Source: CALRBF01 sp964646465 (GTDB lineage: Bacteria; Patescibacteriota; Minisyncoccia; SW-4-49-11). From it: a DNA stretch of 34,046 nt. The stretch covers positions 1-34,046 of the forward strand of contig CAZYEN010000025.1 of assembly GCA_964646465.1 (NCBI GenBank), written 5' to 3'. The position numbers and the translations under genes were made by a program. The notes below the pieces were generated by a model that made no database searches, had not been told where the DNA came from, and saw nothing but the letters and a program-made list of their open reading frames with translations. Shown here piece by piece: positions 7,947 through 16,950 of the stretch (its first letter is position 1; every line of letters begins with the position of its first letter).

Positions 7947-7975
7947 TTGCTAAAAAACGCAAAATATGATAAGTT
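7947..7975 (+). promoter_or_regulatory. Promoter of the 8003 gene
   Basis: TTGCTA (7947-7952), a 17-bp spacer ending TATGA, and TAAGTT (7970-7975). The same -10 context recurs at 31263-31273. Confidence 0.8.
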
Positions 7976-8002
7976 TGTTTAGCAACCCTGCAAAGACTCA
8001 CA

Positions 8003-8278
8003 ATGGACATAGAGCTGGATTCTACAGAAACTCAGATTTATCAAAAATCTAATCAATTGTTGGAAGCTTTACAAGCTCTCGCACATCTTTCCAATGAGCT
8101 AAATATACATAATCTAGTGCTGGAATTAGAGGTTCTGTCACTTCAGCTACAAGGTGATAGCAAGTTGATATCACCCACTCTGGGCATAACAAAATTATAT
8201 GATGAATTAATAGTCGATAGAGAGTTATTTCATACTAAGTTGACAGAGATCAACCTTGCAGCCCAAGTAGAGCCCTAA
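8003..8278 (+). CDS. Orphan small helical protein, 91 aa
   Basis: The protein is acidic, Leu/Glu/Gln-rich and lacks Cys, Trp and membrane segments; it looks like two or three long helices (residues about 9-50 and 60-85). I do not recognise the family. It is a single-gene unit: the promoter at 7947 puts the transcript start about 21 nt before the ATG, and a strong terminator follows 21 nt after the TAA. Confidence 0.65.
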   Translation: MDIELDSTETQIYQKSNQLLEALQALAHLSNELNIHNLVLELEVLSLQLQGDSKLISPTLGITKLYDELIVDRELFHTKLTEINLAAQVEP

Positions 8279-8299
8279 AGATCAATCATCAACCAAACA

Positions 8300-8327
8300 A
8301 GGGACTCCCTCAAGGAGTCCCTCTTTC
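8300..8327 (+). terminator. Intrinsic terminator of the 8003 gene
   Basis: AGGGACTCC pairs perfectly with GGAGTCCCT around a CTCAA loop, followed by CTTTC. Confidence 0.88.
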
Positions 8328-8405
8328 ATATATTATCAATTAACATTATTTACAAAAAATCATCTAAATAGTGTATAATAAAAATATCAATTAATTTATA
8401 AAATT

Positions 8406-9089
8406 ATGCTATCACAAACTTTATTTTGGATTACAGCTATCACAGCCTTTTCCTTATTTGGGTCTTGGTATGCTCGTAGATATAATAGGGTGGATGCTTT
8501 GATAGGATTATATGTAGCTTTTATTCTGATTAGTAATATTGTAGCCTATAAAGTAGCTGAGTTTGATTTAGGATTTACGACTTTTTATGCTACATCGGCG
8601 ACTTTAGTCTTTGCAGTGACTTTCTTGTTAACAGATATTGTGAATGAGAAATTTGGTAGGAAAGAGACTCAAAAAATGATTTTTATAACCTTTATAACCC
8701 AAATTGCTGTTGCATTTTTTATCTGGTTAGCTATTTCTCTTCCATCTGCCCCTTTTTGGCTAGATCAGGAAAATTTTGCTAAAATAATCGGCTATACACC
8801 TAGAATTATGTTTGCAAGCTGGATAGCTTTCTTGATAAGTGAGAATATTGATGCCTATATTTTTGATTGGTTCAAAAAATTAACCAAAGGTAAGCATCTC
8901 TGGATGCGAAATGCCTTTAGCTCGCTACCGGCTATGGCTTTGGATACGTTGATCTTCACAACTATTGCCTTTGCAGGTGTGCAACCGCTATTACCTCTTA
9001 TGACTGGAATTATAGTTATAAAATGGCTAGTAGGTATTATAGATATCCCTTTTATGTACTTAAATCGTATGATTTTGTATAAGAAGTAA
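8406..9089 (+). CDS. yhhQ: Queuosine precursor transporter, YhhQ/VUT family
   Basis: The 227-aa protein has about six membrane helices and the family's conserved points: the LTDIVNEKFGRKE loop (residues about 76-88), SENIDAYIF and DTLIFTTIAF. VUT-family proteins import preQ0/preQ1 or queuine for the wobble-position queuosine in tRNA. No preQ1 riboswitch is visible; the leader after the TATAAT at 8374-8379 is only about 20 nt. No queuosine biosynthesis gene is in the window, which fits salvage. Confidence 0.9.
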   Translation: MLSQTLFWITAITAFSLFGSWYARRYNRVDALIGLYVAFILISNIVAYKVAEFDLGFTTFYATSATLVFAVTFLLTDIVNEKFGRKETQKMIFITFITQIAVAFFIWLAISLPSAPFWLDQENFAKIIGYTPRIMFASWIAFLISENIDAYIFDWFKKLTKGKHLWMRNAFSSLPAMALDTLIFTTIAFAGVQPLLPLMTGIIVIKWLVGIIDIPFMYLNRMILYKK

Positions 9090-9094
9090 GTTGG

Positions 9095-9919
9095 CTACAG
9101 TAATCTATTCTTAATATCATATCTTATTTTATAAGCCCTTTCGGCATCTTTTAGTATGTCGGTATCTACTTTTTGGATAAACATTTCTTCTTTCTGATGA
9201 TCTAATTTTTTTAATGTACCTAAGAATGGAGTTGTAATCTGAGAATGTCCAAGTAATTTTCCTTGGAAGTTGGGTAATTCTAGTTTACCTGATGCATTGG
9301 CATATACCAAGATAATTTCATTTTCAAAAGCTCTTGCTATACAAAGTGAATCTACTAAATTTAAATCTGAATTTTTATCATATTTTAAACCAATTGAAGC
9401 ATCTTCAAAAGTCCAATAACTAGTACAAATTACAATATTAACTCCCTTTCTTAGCATTTTTCTAAATATTTCAGGGAACATAAGATCCCAACAGATTATT
9501 AACCCAATTTTACCAAATTTTGTATTAAAGACACTTATTTCATTACCTCGATTAAGATATAGTTTTTCTGGATGCCATAAATTTATTTTTTTATATTTAC
9601 CCTTAACTTCTCCTTCTGAATCTATATAATAGGTAGTATTATATATTCCTAATTTTTCCTTTTCAATAATACTGCCTGGGACAATATTAATCTTATATTG
9701 TTTAGCTAGTTTTTGAAAATGTTTACAATATTTTTGAGAATTATCTGCAAATTCTTCTAATCTTAAACCAATCGGACCTGTAATAAAATCCTCAGGAAAT
9801 ATAATAATATCTGATCTTGACTCAGTAGCTTGAGCTATAAATTTCTCAGCTTTCATAAGATTATAATCTGGTTCATACTGATTAATTTCAAATTGTACTA
9901 CTGCTATTTTTACCTTCAT
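9095..9919 (-). CDS. Carbon-nitrogen hydrolase (nitrilase superfamily amidase)
   Basis: The 274-aa protein has the nitrilase catalytic triad: Glu43 in FPEDFITGP, Lys111 in KGKYKKINLW and Cys143 in GLIICWDLMFPE. It is full length for the superfamily, which hydrolyses amides or nitriles through a thioimidate/thioester intermediate. The subfamily (omega-amidase, N-carbamoyl hydrolase or other) is not resolved. It converges on the transporter gene with 5 nt between stops. Confidence 0.9.
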   Translation of the reverse strand: MKVKIAVVQFEINQYEPDYNLMKAEKFIAQATESRSDIIIFPEDFITGPIGLRLEEFADNSQKYCKHFQKLAKQYKINIVPGSIIEKEKLGIYNTTYYIDSEGEVKGKYKKINLWHPEKLYLNRGNEISVFNTKFGKIGLIICWDLMFPEIFRKMLRKGVNIVICTSYWTFEDASIGLKYDKNSDLNLVDSLCIARAFENEIILVYANASGKLELPNFQGKLLGHSQITTPFLGTLKKLDHQKEEMFIQKVDTDILKDAERAYKIRYDIKNRLL

Positions 9920-10073
9920 AAATTTTCAAACTCAAACTTACTTTTAACATATACTATTACACCTTAAAAATCCTGTCAATATTCTTAAATATTATATTTT
10001 TTAATAAAAATTTTATTTAAAGTATTTATATAATACTTCCACAAAATAAACAAATAATATATAATAATATTAT

Positions 10074-10514
10074 ATGACAATACTAAAATACTTATTAATA
10101 TTTTTAGCTTTGTACTTCATCAGTAATGTTGTTTTTTGGGGGTATCAGGAGTATGTAAACTATGAAGACATACAAAGTATTAGAAGCCTTGGTAATACTA
10201 TTAATATTGCTAGAGTCACGATAGAAGAAAAAGAACAAGATATAAAAAGAAACAGAACCCTCGTTGATGAAGAGAAAGTTAAGTTAGATAAATTAATCAT
10301 AGATAAAAAATTGGCTCAATATAATGAATTAGTTGAAGAGTATAATGACTCTATTAATGATGTTAATACTTCTATAGAAGAATACGAGGAGCTAATAAAT
10401 TTACATAATGAGAATGTTAAGATAGTTAATGAGTTGATTATTAAATCAGGAACTCGAAAATACTTATTCCCTCTAGAATCTTACACCCCTGAATTATATA
10501 AAGAAATTAATTAA
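10074..10514 (+). CDS. Membrane-anchored coiled-coil protein
   Basis: The 146-aa protein has one N-terminal membrane helix (about residues 4-24), a long Glu/Lys-rich coiled coil (about 45-125) and a short C-terminal tail. I do not recognise a family. Its TAA overlaps the ATG of the acyltransferase gene (TAATG at 10512-10516), which indicates translational coupling and a shared role at the envelope, perhaps as a structural partner of the acyltransferase. A TATAAT lies just upstream of the start. Confidence 0.8.
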   Translation: MTILKYLLIFLALYFISNVVFWGYQEYVNYEDIQSIRSLGNTINIARVTIEEKEQDIKRNRTLVDEEKVKLDKLIIDKKLAQYNELVEEYNDSINDVNTSIEEYEELINLHNENVKIVNELIIKSGTRKYLFPLESYTPELYKEIN

Positions 10515-11650
10515 TGGAATTGACATCCTATAGCAGTCAGTTTGTATTTGAAAATTTATTTGTTATATTTAGTCTCATAATTCTATTATTTATTCCTAGA
10601 TATTCTAATATTTTTTGGAATATAGATTCTAGTTACGATTTTGTTAATAAGAAAAGAATAGCAATAGTTGATACAATCAAAGGAATATCAATTATTGCTG
10701 TAATTCTTATTCATACCTGTTCTTTATTACTTTATCAATATAATGGTTTTTTCGAAATTATAACTCTAAATTTTATAAATAATATATCTCGTTTTGCCAT
10801 TCCTGTATTTTTATTCACTTCAGGGTTATTATTAAAGCCATTTATTTGGAGAAAAGAATATATCCTTAATTTTTATATAAGTAAATTTATAAGAATTGGT
10901 ATTCCTTTTATATTAGTAAATATAATTTTATGGCAGATTGGCTATAATAGCTCTGAATCTTTATGGAAACTCATATTAACTGGAAGTATGTCTATTCCGT
11001 TTTATTTTGTACCAATTTTATTTCAACTTTATCTTTTATATCCGCTATTAGATTATATTCGTAAAGTTAATCCCAAATATCTTTTAAGGGGATCTCTTAC
11101 CATATCTATAATTTCATTTTTTATACCAGCAACTTGGTATTTATACAATTTTCCTTTAGCCACACAATATCTAATATTCTTTGTCTATGGGATGTTGAGA
11201 CAAGAAATTTTAAGTAAAAAAATATCTAATATTTGGAGAGAGTTAATCCTAATATATATCATATTAAATGTTATATTTATAACATCAATGCTTTATAATA
11301 ATCTAGCTATCAATGCATTAAAATTACTATATTTTTATAATTTTCAACTAATTCTAGGATTTGGATTTATTTTTATGGTATTCCAATATCTTCAATCTAG
11401 TAAATTTGGCTCTAAAACTACAAATAGTATTTTTGCTCCAATTGGTAAGTTGAGTTTATGGATATTTTTGATACATTTCCCAATACAGCAGTTTTTATTA
11501 AATAATATTATAGAATTAGATCTATCACTCCCAATTAAATTTATCCACAATTTTATCTTAACCTCATTCATAAGTATTCTTTTAGCCTTTATTATAAATA
11601 AGATATACGACAGTCCTAAATTTATAATTTCAAACTTTACGAAAAAATAA
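10514..11650 (+). CDS. Acyltransferase 3 family integral membrane protein
   Basis: The 378-aa protein has about ten membrane helices. The conserved N-terminal motif is present: VDTIKGISIIAVILIHT (about residues 53-69), with the catalytic-type His in helix 1, followed by RFAIPVFLFTSGLLL. Family members transfer acyl groups to cell-surface sugars. The acceptor is unknown; no polysaccharide operon is nearby. It is translationally coupled to the coiled-coil gene. Confidence 0.88.
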   Translation: MELTSYSSQFVFENLFVIFSLIILLFIPRYSNIFWNIDSSYDFVNKKRIAIVDTIKGISIIAVILIHTCSLLLYQYNGFFEIITLNFINNISRFAIPVFLFTSGLLLKPFIWRKEYILNFYISKFIRIGIPFILVNIILWQIGYNSSESLWKLILTGSMSIPFYFVPILFQLYLLYPLLDYIRKVNPKYLLRGSLTISIISFFIPATWYLYNFPLATQYLIFFVYGMLRQEILSKKISNIWRELILIYIILNVIFITSMLYNNLAINALKLLYFYNFQLILGFGFIFMVFQYLQSSKFGSKTTNSIFAPIGKLSLWIFLIHFPIQQFLLNNIIELDLSLPIKFIHNFILTSFISILLAFIINKIYDSPKFIISNFTKK

Positions 11651-11653
11651 TTA

Positions 11654-11664
11654 TATGATATAAT
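11654..11664 (+). promoter_or_regulatory. Extended -10 of the cytochrome-b5-like gene
   Basis: TATGA followed by TATAAT (11659-11664), the common form in this genome, 44 nt before the ATG at 11708. No clear -35. Confidence 0.55.
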
Positions 11665-11707
11665 GTTAAATATACTAAAATATTATAAATATAAATCAAA
11701 CAAATAA

Positions 11708-12229
11708 ATGCCTTTTGAAAACCAATATATCACTGAACAATCCATACAAAATGATTCTCAAAAAAAAGGGTATAGATTAACAATTATTCTTATAATTTCC
11801 ATCTTATTAGCTGGAGTTTATTTAGCTTACTATATATATAATGGTAGTAAGTCTAATAGTTCTGATACTGATGAGCTATTAGAACCAATTTCCCAAGAAT
11901 CAGCCATAGAAGAATCTAATGTATCATCACAAATGCAAGACAGTTCTATATCATCAGCATTAGACTCAGAGATAGACAATAAATCAGAGCAATCATATAC
12001 AATGGCTCAAGTAGCTGAGAATAATAATAAAAATTCTTGTTGGACCATTATAAATGGAAGTGTATATAATATCACTTCTTATATACCAACTCATCCAGGT
12101 GGAGAATCTGAAATTTTACAAATATGTGGTAAAGATGGAACTATTTTGTTTAGTAAGCCCTCAGAACATGCTTCTGGTGGAGCAGGGAATGTTTTAGAAA
12201 ATTTTAAACTTGGGACTATCTCCCCATAA
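11708..12229 (+). CDS. Membrane-anchored cytochrome b5-like heme-binding protein
   Basis: The 173-aa protein has a membrane helix at about residues 22-43, a Ser/Glu-rich linker (50-95) and a C-terminal cytochrome b5-like domain (about 97-172). The axial-ligand motif HPGG is at 129-132 and the second candidate His is 154 in PSEHASGG; the CW..INGSVYNIT opening is typical. Topology predicts the domain outside the membrane. Heme binding is predicted by family; the electron partner is unknown and no oxidase is in the window. Confidence 0.88.
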   Translation: MPFENQYITEQSIQNDSQKKGYRLTIILIISILLAGVYLAYYIYNGSKSNSSDTDELLEPISQESAIEESNVSSQMQDSSISSALDSEIDNKSEQSYTMAQVAENNNKNSCWTIINGSVYNITSYIPTHPGGESEILQICGKDGTILFSKPSEHASGGAGNVLENFKLGTISP

Positions 12230-12252
12230 TATTAATAATTCAGTAAAAACTT

Positions 12253-12576
12253 ATGGATAATGTATTTGGACAACCAGAAAACATGCAAGAAGAAGAGGTT
12301 CAAAAAGAAGGTAATAATCCTACTCTGATTGCTATACTTTTAATATTAATTTTAGGAGGCGGAGCAGTATTAGGATTTTTACTATATAGACAGAGTCAAG
12401 AAGAGCCAGTGGTATTAGATGAGGTTGTAGAAACAATAGAATTACCAACTACTACAACTCCAGAAGTAACAAATATATCTCCATTGGTAGAGACTCCCTC
12501 TGATACTGTAGATGGATCAACTGTAGAAAGTGGAATTCTAGACAATGAGACTACTCTTCCAGCACCTATTGATTAA
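12253..12576 (+). CDS. Single-pass membrane protein with acidic tail
   Basis: The 107-aa protein has one membrane helix (about residues 24-45) with a GGGAVLG run, then an acidic, Thr/Pro-rich, low-complexity tail. The build parallels that of the cytochrome-b5-like protein 23 nt upstream (short acidic head, helix, Ser/Thr/Glu linker) but without a folded domain. Probably in the same transcript. Function unknown. Confidence 0.75.
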   Translation: MDNVFGQPENMQEEEVQKEGNNPTLIAILLILILGGGAVLGFLLYRQSQEEPVVLDEVVETIELPTTTTPEVTNISPLVETPSDTVDGSTVESGILDNETTLPAPID

Positions 12577-12634
12577 GTAGATATTGTAAATTTATAGTTT
12601 TTGTGTCATAGTATACACATATATTATATAAACT

Positions 12635-14371
12635 ATGGCAAAGAAAGAACTAATTCGTATATATAACCTTGAGAAACATTATGGACTCAAGGTTATATTT
12701 AATACAGCAAACTGTTCCATCCATGAAGGAGAAATTTATGGTGTACTAGGACGTAATGGAGCAGGGAAGAGTACCCTGTTCCGTATGATTCTAGATCTAG
12801 AAGATCCAGATGATGGCTCTATTACATTAGATAAAACCGTTAGGATTGGATATATAGCTCAGGAAGATGACTTTGATTTTACTCAAACTGGACTTGAATA
12901 TCTCCTAGAGAAAACTAAAGCCCAAGATTGGGAAATTATCAAACAAGCTCTAGAATTTGATATGCCAAAAGAAAAGCTTGATTTACCTATCGCAGATATT
13001 TCTGGAGGATATAGAATGCGATTGAAATTGGTAAAAATGTTAATGGCAAAGCCCAATCTAATCCTATTAGATGAGCCAACTAACTATCTAGATTTATCTA
13101 CAATTTTATTGTTTGAGAATTGGCTATTATCATATAAAGGAACTGTATTGCTGATTACTCATGATAGAGAATTTTTACGCCGAGTGATGACTAGTACAAT
13201 TGAAGTAGATCAAGGGCAAGTAACCCTGTATCCAGGAAATGTGGATGCATATTTTGAATACAAACAAATGCTTCAAAATCAGATTATGCGGACCAATGCT
13301 AATATAGAAAAAAAGCAAGCCCAATTACAAGAATTTATAGATCGTTTTGGAGCTAAGGCAAGTAAAGCAGCTCAAGCTAAATCTAAGCAAAAACATATTG
13401 AGAGATTATCCCAAGAGAAAAAAACTATATATACCCCTAGTTCAAAGGTAAGAATGCATTTACCATTCATTGCAAAGAGCTCAGGTATGGGATTAGATGT
13501 TAGTAATATCAACATTGGTTACGGTAGAACTAAAATCGCAGAAGGACAGAATTTATATGTAGAGAGAGGACAAAAAGTTGCAGTATTAGGAGATAATGGG
13601 CAAGGAAAATCAACATTGCTCAAAACTTTAGCTGGAGAAATTCAGGCTTTATCTGGAGAATTCAAATTTGGGAATGGTCTTAAAGTGGGATATTTTGCCC
13701 AAAGTGTAGAATTCGACACACAAGACCAAGCAACAGTATACGATTATCTAAGAAAAGTAGCCGATATTAATATTAGTGATGATGATGTAAAGAAGACTCT
13801 AGGAAGTTTTTTGTTCTCTAAAAATGAACATGACAAACCTCTCACCGTATTATCTGGAGGTGAAAAAGCTCGACTTAGATTAGCTGCCGTATTCCTAGAA
13901 GGTTATGATATATTAATTTTAGATGAACCCACCAACCATCTCGATATGGAAACAGTAGAGATTATGGGAAGCTCTCTTTCTGAATGGGGTGGTACCCTAA
14001 TCTTTGTAAGCCATGATAGAAGTTTCGTCAATAATCTAGCCACTATGATTTGGCAAGTAAAAGATGGTGATATAACCAAATATAATGGAAACTATGAAGA
14101 GTATGTCTGGAGTCTAAAGCAACACACCGATATAACTCAAGCACAAAATACTCAGCAGATTCAACAAGAAACCACACAATACACAGGAGATGACAAAACA
14201 CGCAAAAGAGAATTATATCAAGCTAAGAAAGAACTAGGTAAAATAGACAAAAGAATAGCCAATCTCAAAGAAGATGTCAGGCTAGGAGTACCAGAAGCGT
14301 CAGACAAATTAGCTAAAGAAGAAGCCCTCTGGGTAAAAGTTATGGATTTGATAGAGCATCTAGAGAATTAA
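12635..14371 (+). CDS. ABC-F family ATPase
   Basis: The 578-aa soluble protein has two ABC cassettes and no membrane domain. Cassette 1: Walker A GRNGAGKST (39-47), signature SGG (123-125), Walker B with LLDEP (144-148). Cassette 2: GDNGQGKST (319-327), SGGE (407-410), LILDEP (427-432). A charged linker (about 210-270) and a lysine-rich C-terminal coiled coil follow the ABC-F plan. ABC-F proteins act on the ribosome, either in translation control (EttA/Uup type) or antibiotic protection. The Erm-like methyltransferase starts 4 nt later, so a joint ribosome-directed role is plausible. Which ABC-F subgroup it belongs to is not decidable by eye. Confidence 0.92.
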   Translation: MAKKELIRIYNLEKHYGLKVIFNTANCSIHEGEIYGVLGRNGAGKSTLFRMILDLEDPDDGSITLDKTVRIGYIAQEDDFDFTQTGLEYLLEKTKAQDWEIIKQALEFDMPKEKLDLPIADISGGYRMRLKLVKMLMAKPNLILLDEPTNYLDLSTILLFENWLLSYKGTVLLITHDREFLRRVMTSTIEVDQGQVTLYPGNVDAYFEYKQMLQNQIMRTNANIEKKQAQLQEFIDRFGAKASKAAQAKSKQKHIERLSQEKKTIYTPSSKVRMHLPFIAKSSGMGLDVSNINIGYGRTKIAEGQNLYVERGQKVAVLGDNGQGKSTLLKTLAGEIQALSGEFKFGNGLKVGYFAQSVEFDTQDQATVYDYLRKVADINISDDDVKKTLGSFLFSKNEHDKPLTVLSGGEKARLRLAAVFLEGYDILILDEPTNHLDMETVEIMGSSLSEWGGTLIFVSHDRSFVNNLATMIWQVKDGDITKYNGNYEEYVWSLKQHTDITQAQNTQQIQQETTQYTGDDKTRKRELYQAKKELGKIDKRIANLKEDVRLGVPEASDKLAKEEALWVKVMDLIEHLEN

Positions 14372-14375
14372 ATTT

Positions 14376-15176
14376 ATGTCTCAGGAATATAATTCTCAGC
14401 AAAGACAGACCTATGCTCAGAACTTTGTCAAAAACCCAAGTTTAATTAGATATATTATAGATTTTATTAGGCTACCAGAAGGTTCACTAATTCTAGATTT
14501 AGGAGCAGGGCAGGGTATTATAACCAGAGAGCTTATACAGAGAAATTATAAAGTTGAATCAATAGAATTAGATAGAGAACTCTATCAGCAATTACAAACA
14601 GAATTTGGTGATAAAGCCACAGTTATACAACAAGATATTCGTACTATAAAATATCCACCCGAGCCATTTTATATAATTGCAAATCCACCCTTTAATATTT
14701 TTTCCGAGCTGATTAAAAATTTATACTTATCCTCTAATAGCCCAGAGGCTGCTTTAATATTTGGACAAAAAGAAGCAATTGAGAGAGTAATTGGACAAAC
14801 TGAGCCTAGTATAATCTCAATTATATTAAATTCACTCTATAAATGTGAGATAGTTTATAATTTTGAGCCAGATGATTTCTCCCCCAAACCAAATGTAGAA
14901 GTCAAACTACTTAGATTAGAAAAATTAGCCACTCCAATTTGGAAGCATAATCAAGATTATATCAACTTCATAAGCTATGCCTTTAGCCAACAAAAGAGTA
15001 ATTTAGGAAAGAACTTAGAAGATATATTTACTTATGAACAATGGAAAAGACTAGCCAAAACCCATCAATTTCATATCCAAGCTAAACCTCAAGAATTGTC
15101 CATCTCCCAATGGAAAGGATTATATCAGTACTATCTGACAAGTGTAGATAAGCACAAGAAAAGATTGGTGGGGTAG
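14376..15176 (+). CDS. Erm/RsmA-family rRNA adenine dimethyltransferase
   Basis: The 266-aa SAM-dependent enzyme shows AQNFVKNPSLI at residues 14-24 (the QNF motif), SAM loop DLGAGQG (41-47), the acidic ESIELDREL (61-69) and catalytic ANPPF (102-106). RsmA/KsgA normally has NLPY and classical Erm NIPY at motif IV; an NPPF form occurs in some Erm proteins, so Erm-like 23S rRNA modification (A2058 type) is more likely than the 16S housekeeping enzyme. It follows the ABC-F gene by 4 nt and is surely cotranscribed. If no other KsgA exists in the genome, it could be the housekeeping enzyme. Confidence 0.82.
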   Translation: MSQEYNSQQRQTYAQNFVKNPSLIRYIIDFIRLPEGSLILDLGAGQGIITRELIQRNYKVESIELDRELYQQLQTEFGDKATVIQQDIRTIKYPPEPFYIIANPPFNIFSELIKNLYLSSNSPEAALIFGQKEAIERVIGQTEPSIISIILNSLYKCEIVYNFEPDDFSPKPNVEVKLLRLEKLATPIWKHNQDYINFISYAFSQQKSNLGKNLEDIFTYEQWKRLAKTHQFHIQAKPQELSISQWKGLYQYYLTSVDKHKKRLVG

Positions 15177-15204
15177 TTGACTTTATAGTCAAAACTAGTA
15201 TAAT
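15177..15204 (+). promoter_or_regulatory. Promoter of the 15236 membrane protein gene
   Basis: TTGACT (15177-15182), a 16-bp spacer and a perfect TATAAT (15199-15204). The -35 starts one base after the upstream stop codon. Confidence 0.8.
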
Positions 15205-15235
15205 AGATTTGCATTGTTTCATCTTCATCAGAAAA

Positions 15236-15700
15236 ATGGTGTTGTTTTTATTGAATTTGGCTTTAAAACTCACTAATCTATATGGTACTATAATCAAATA
15301 TCCAGGTAAATTATTAAGTTTACTATCCCAATTTAGAACCTTACTATCACCACTGTTTCCATTAGTTTACCTTCTTAGTATAATTCTTAGTCTAGTATCA
15401 TTAATTATACCTTTAATTATATTTTTAATTATACTTATAGTAGAGCTTTATACAGGTATAAAAGAAGTCAATTTAAAAAGAAGACTAATAATTATTTATT
15501 GGCTAATTGTATTTCTGTTCATTATTTTATGTAGTACTTCCGTTATACTATATATAATGTTTCAGAAAATCCTATATATTCGGTTACTATTTTTATGGCT
15601 TATTATGTTCTGTATTTGCATAGCTAGATTAGAATTAATAGCAGATAGACATAGAATTGTACTACCTACACACATTTTACCTCCATCAAGTCACTATTAA
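15236..15700 (+). CDS. Small hydrophobic membrane protein
   Basis: The 154-aa protein is very Leu/Ile-rich with about four membrane helices, basic loops and a basic C-terminal region (ADRHRIVLP). The ATG at 15236 is chosen over a TTG at 15209 because the predicted transcript start is near 15211. Own promoter and a terminator directly after the stop. No family recognised. Confidence 0.65.
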   Translation: MVLFLLNLALKLTNLYGTIIKYPGKLLSLLSQFRTLLSPLFPLVYLLSIILSLVSLIIPLIIFLIILIVELYTGIKEVNLKRRLIIIYWLIVFLFIILCSTSVILYIMFQKILYIRLLFLWLIMFCICIARLELIADRHRIVLPTHILPPSSHY

Positions 15701-15716
15701 AGTGGCTTTTTTCTTT
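15685..15716 (+). terminator. Intrinsic terminator after the 15236 gene
   Basis: AAGTCAC pairs with GTGGCTT (one G-T pair) around a short AT loop, followed by a T run. The left arm overlaps the last codons. Confidence 0.75.
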
Positions 15717-15771
15717 CTAGTAGCCAATATCCTACTTTTATGCTAACATAAGCAATATATTAAATATATCT

Positions 15772-16725
15772 ATGTCTAATTTTTGGCAAACACTACCTAA
15801 ACCTTTTTTTGTCTTAGCTCCTATGGAGGAAGTCACAGATACTGTTTTTAGGAGAATTATTAGCTCCTGTGGACGACCTGATGTGATGGTGACAGAATTT
15901 ACCAGCGTTGAAGGACTCGCCTCTGAAATTGGAAGATCAAAGGTAATTCATCGATTGCAGTATACTCCAGAGGAACAACCCCTAGTAGCCCAAATTTGGG
16001 GTATTACACCAGAGCATTATTATCAGGCAGGAGTTTATGCCAGAGAACAAGGATTTGCTGGCCTAGATATCAATATGGGCTGCCCAGTCAAAAAAGTAAT
16101 CAAACAAGGAGCCTGCTCAGCCTTAATCAAGAACCCAAACTTAGCATCAGATATAATCAAAGCAGCTAAAGAAGGTGCTCAAGACATACCAGTCAGTGTC
16201 AAAACTAGAATTGGATTTGGTGAGATTCAAACCGAAGAATGGATTGGATTTTTATTACAACATAATCTCGACGCCCTCACCGTACATGGACGCACAGTCA
16301 AAGAACTATCAGACTACCCGACACATTGGGATGAAATAGGTAAAGCCGTCAAACTAAAAAATCAGCTAAGTCCAGAGACAGTTATAATCGGCAACGGTGA
16401 TATATTATCCTATCAACAGGGATTAGCAATGGCAGAACAATATAAAGTCGACGGCATAATGATTGGAAGAGGAGTATTCCATAATCCTTGGATATTCGAT
16501 CCCAAGATAGACCCAAATGACCTAAGTACAGAATTAAAAGTACAAAAATTAATCGAACATATACAATTATTCGATCAAACATGGGGTGATGAAAAACACT
16601 TCGCAGTAATGAAAAAGTGTTTCAAAATGTATCTTAATAACTTTCCAGGAGCAAGCGAAATTAGAGCTAAATTAATGAGTTGTACTACTGCAGAGGAATG
16701 TATAGATATTTTAAGGAATATTTAA
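15772..16725 (+). CDS. dus: tRNA-dihydrouridine synthase
   Basis: The 317-aa flavoprotein begins with the FMN-binding LAPMEEVTD (15-23). It contains DINMGCPVKKV (99-109), catalytic Cys115 in KQGACSAL, VKTRIGFG (143-150), the TVHGRT segment and IGNGDI. These are the Dus hallmarks for NADPH-dependent reduction of uridine in tRNA loops. It is full length, with a compact C-terminal helical RNA-binding domain. The subgroup (A/B/C) was not assigned. Confidence 0.94.
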   Translation: MSNFWQTLPKPFFVLAPMEEVTDTVFRRIISSCGRPDVMVTEFTSVEGLASEIGRSKVIHRLQYTPEEQPLVAQIWGITPEHYYQAGVYAREQGFAGLDINMGCPVKKVIKQGACSALIKNPNLASDIIKAAKEGAQDIPVSVKTRIGFGEIQTEEWIGFLLQHNLDALTVHGRTVKELSDYPTHWDEIGKAVKLKNQLSPETVIIGNGDILSYQQGLAMAEQYKVDGIMIGRGVFHNPWIFDPKIDPNDLSTELKVQKLIEHIQLFDQTWGDEKHFAVMKKCFKMYLNNFPGASEIRAKLMSCTTAEECIDILRNI

Positions 16726-16729
16726 AAGT

Positions 16730-16757
16730 TACCTCTTGAAGGATTGGAGGTATTTTT
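16730..16757 (+). terminator. Probable terminator after dus
   Basis: TACCTC (16730-16735) pairs with GAGGTA (16747-16752), followed by TTTTTG. The stem is short, so moderate confidence. Confidence 0.6.
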
Positions 16758-16773
16758 GAAACTTTGAGTTTTT

Positions 16774-16853
16774 GTCTCTCTTTTTAACTCCATCCCTACG
16801 AGAGGTAAACCCGTAGGTAGATGGAGGGGGGAGCCTGCAAGGCGGGGGTGGAC
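16774..16853 (+). repeat. GC-rich palindromic repeat cluster before the truncated RhuM gene
   Basis: A divergent copy of the core module: a GTCTCTC start, CCATCCCTACG, ACCCGTAGG and a GGGGGTGGAC end, with an internal CCTACG..CGTAGG hairpin and a GCCTGCAAGGC hairpin. Compare 30734-30792. Confidence 0.7.
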
Positions 16854-16914
16854 ATTATTCAAAACTCACAATTCACCATTCATAATTTCACCCCTTCCTA
16901 CTCAAAAGGTTAAA

Positions 16915-16927
16915 AATGTGGTATAAT
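16915..16927 (+). promoter_or_regulatory. Extended -10 of the truncated RhuM gene
   Basis: TGTGG-TATAAT (-10 at 16922-16927). The preceding bases match the end of the duplicated segment at 21199-21418, and the ATG is about 17 nt after the predicted transcript start. Confidence 0.7.
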
Positions 16928-16950
16928 ATAATTAATAATCAATTTAAAAT

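Noticed and set aside
8323..8405. preQ1 riboswitch before the queuosine transporter gene
   Set aside because: The predicted leader is about 20 nt, with no room for an aptamer and no pseudoknot-like sequence.
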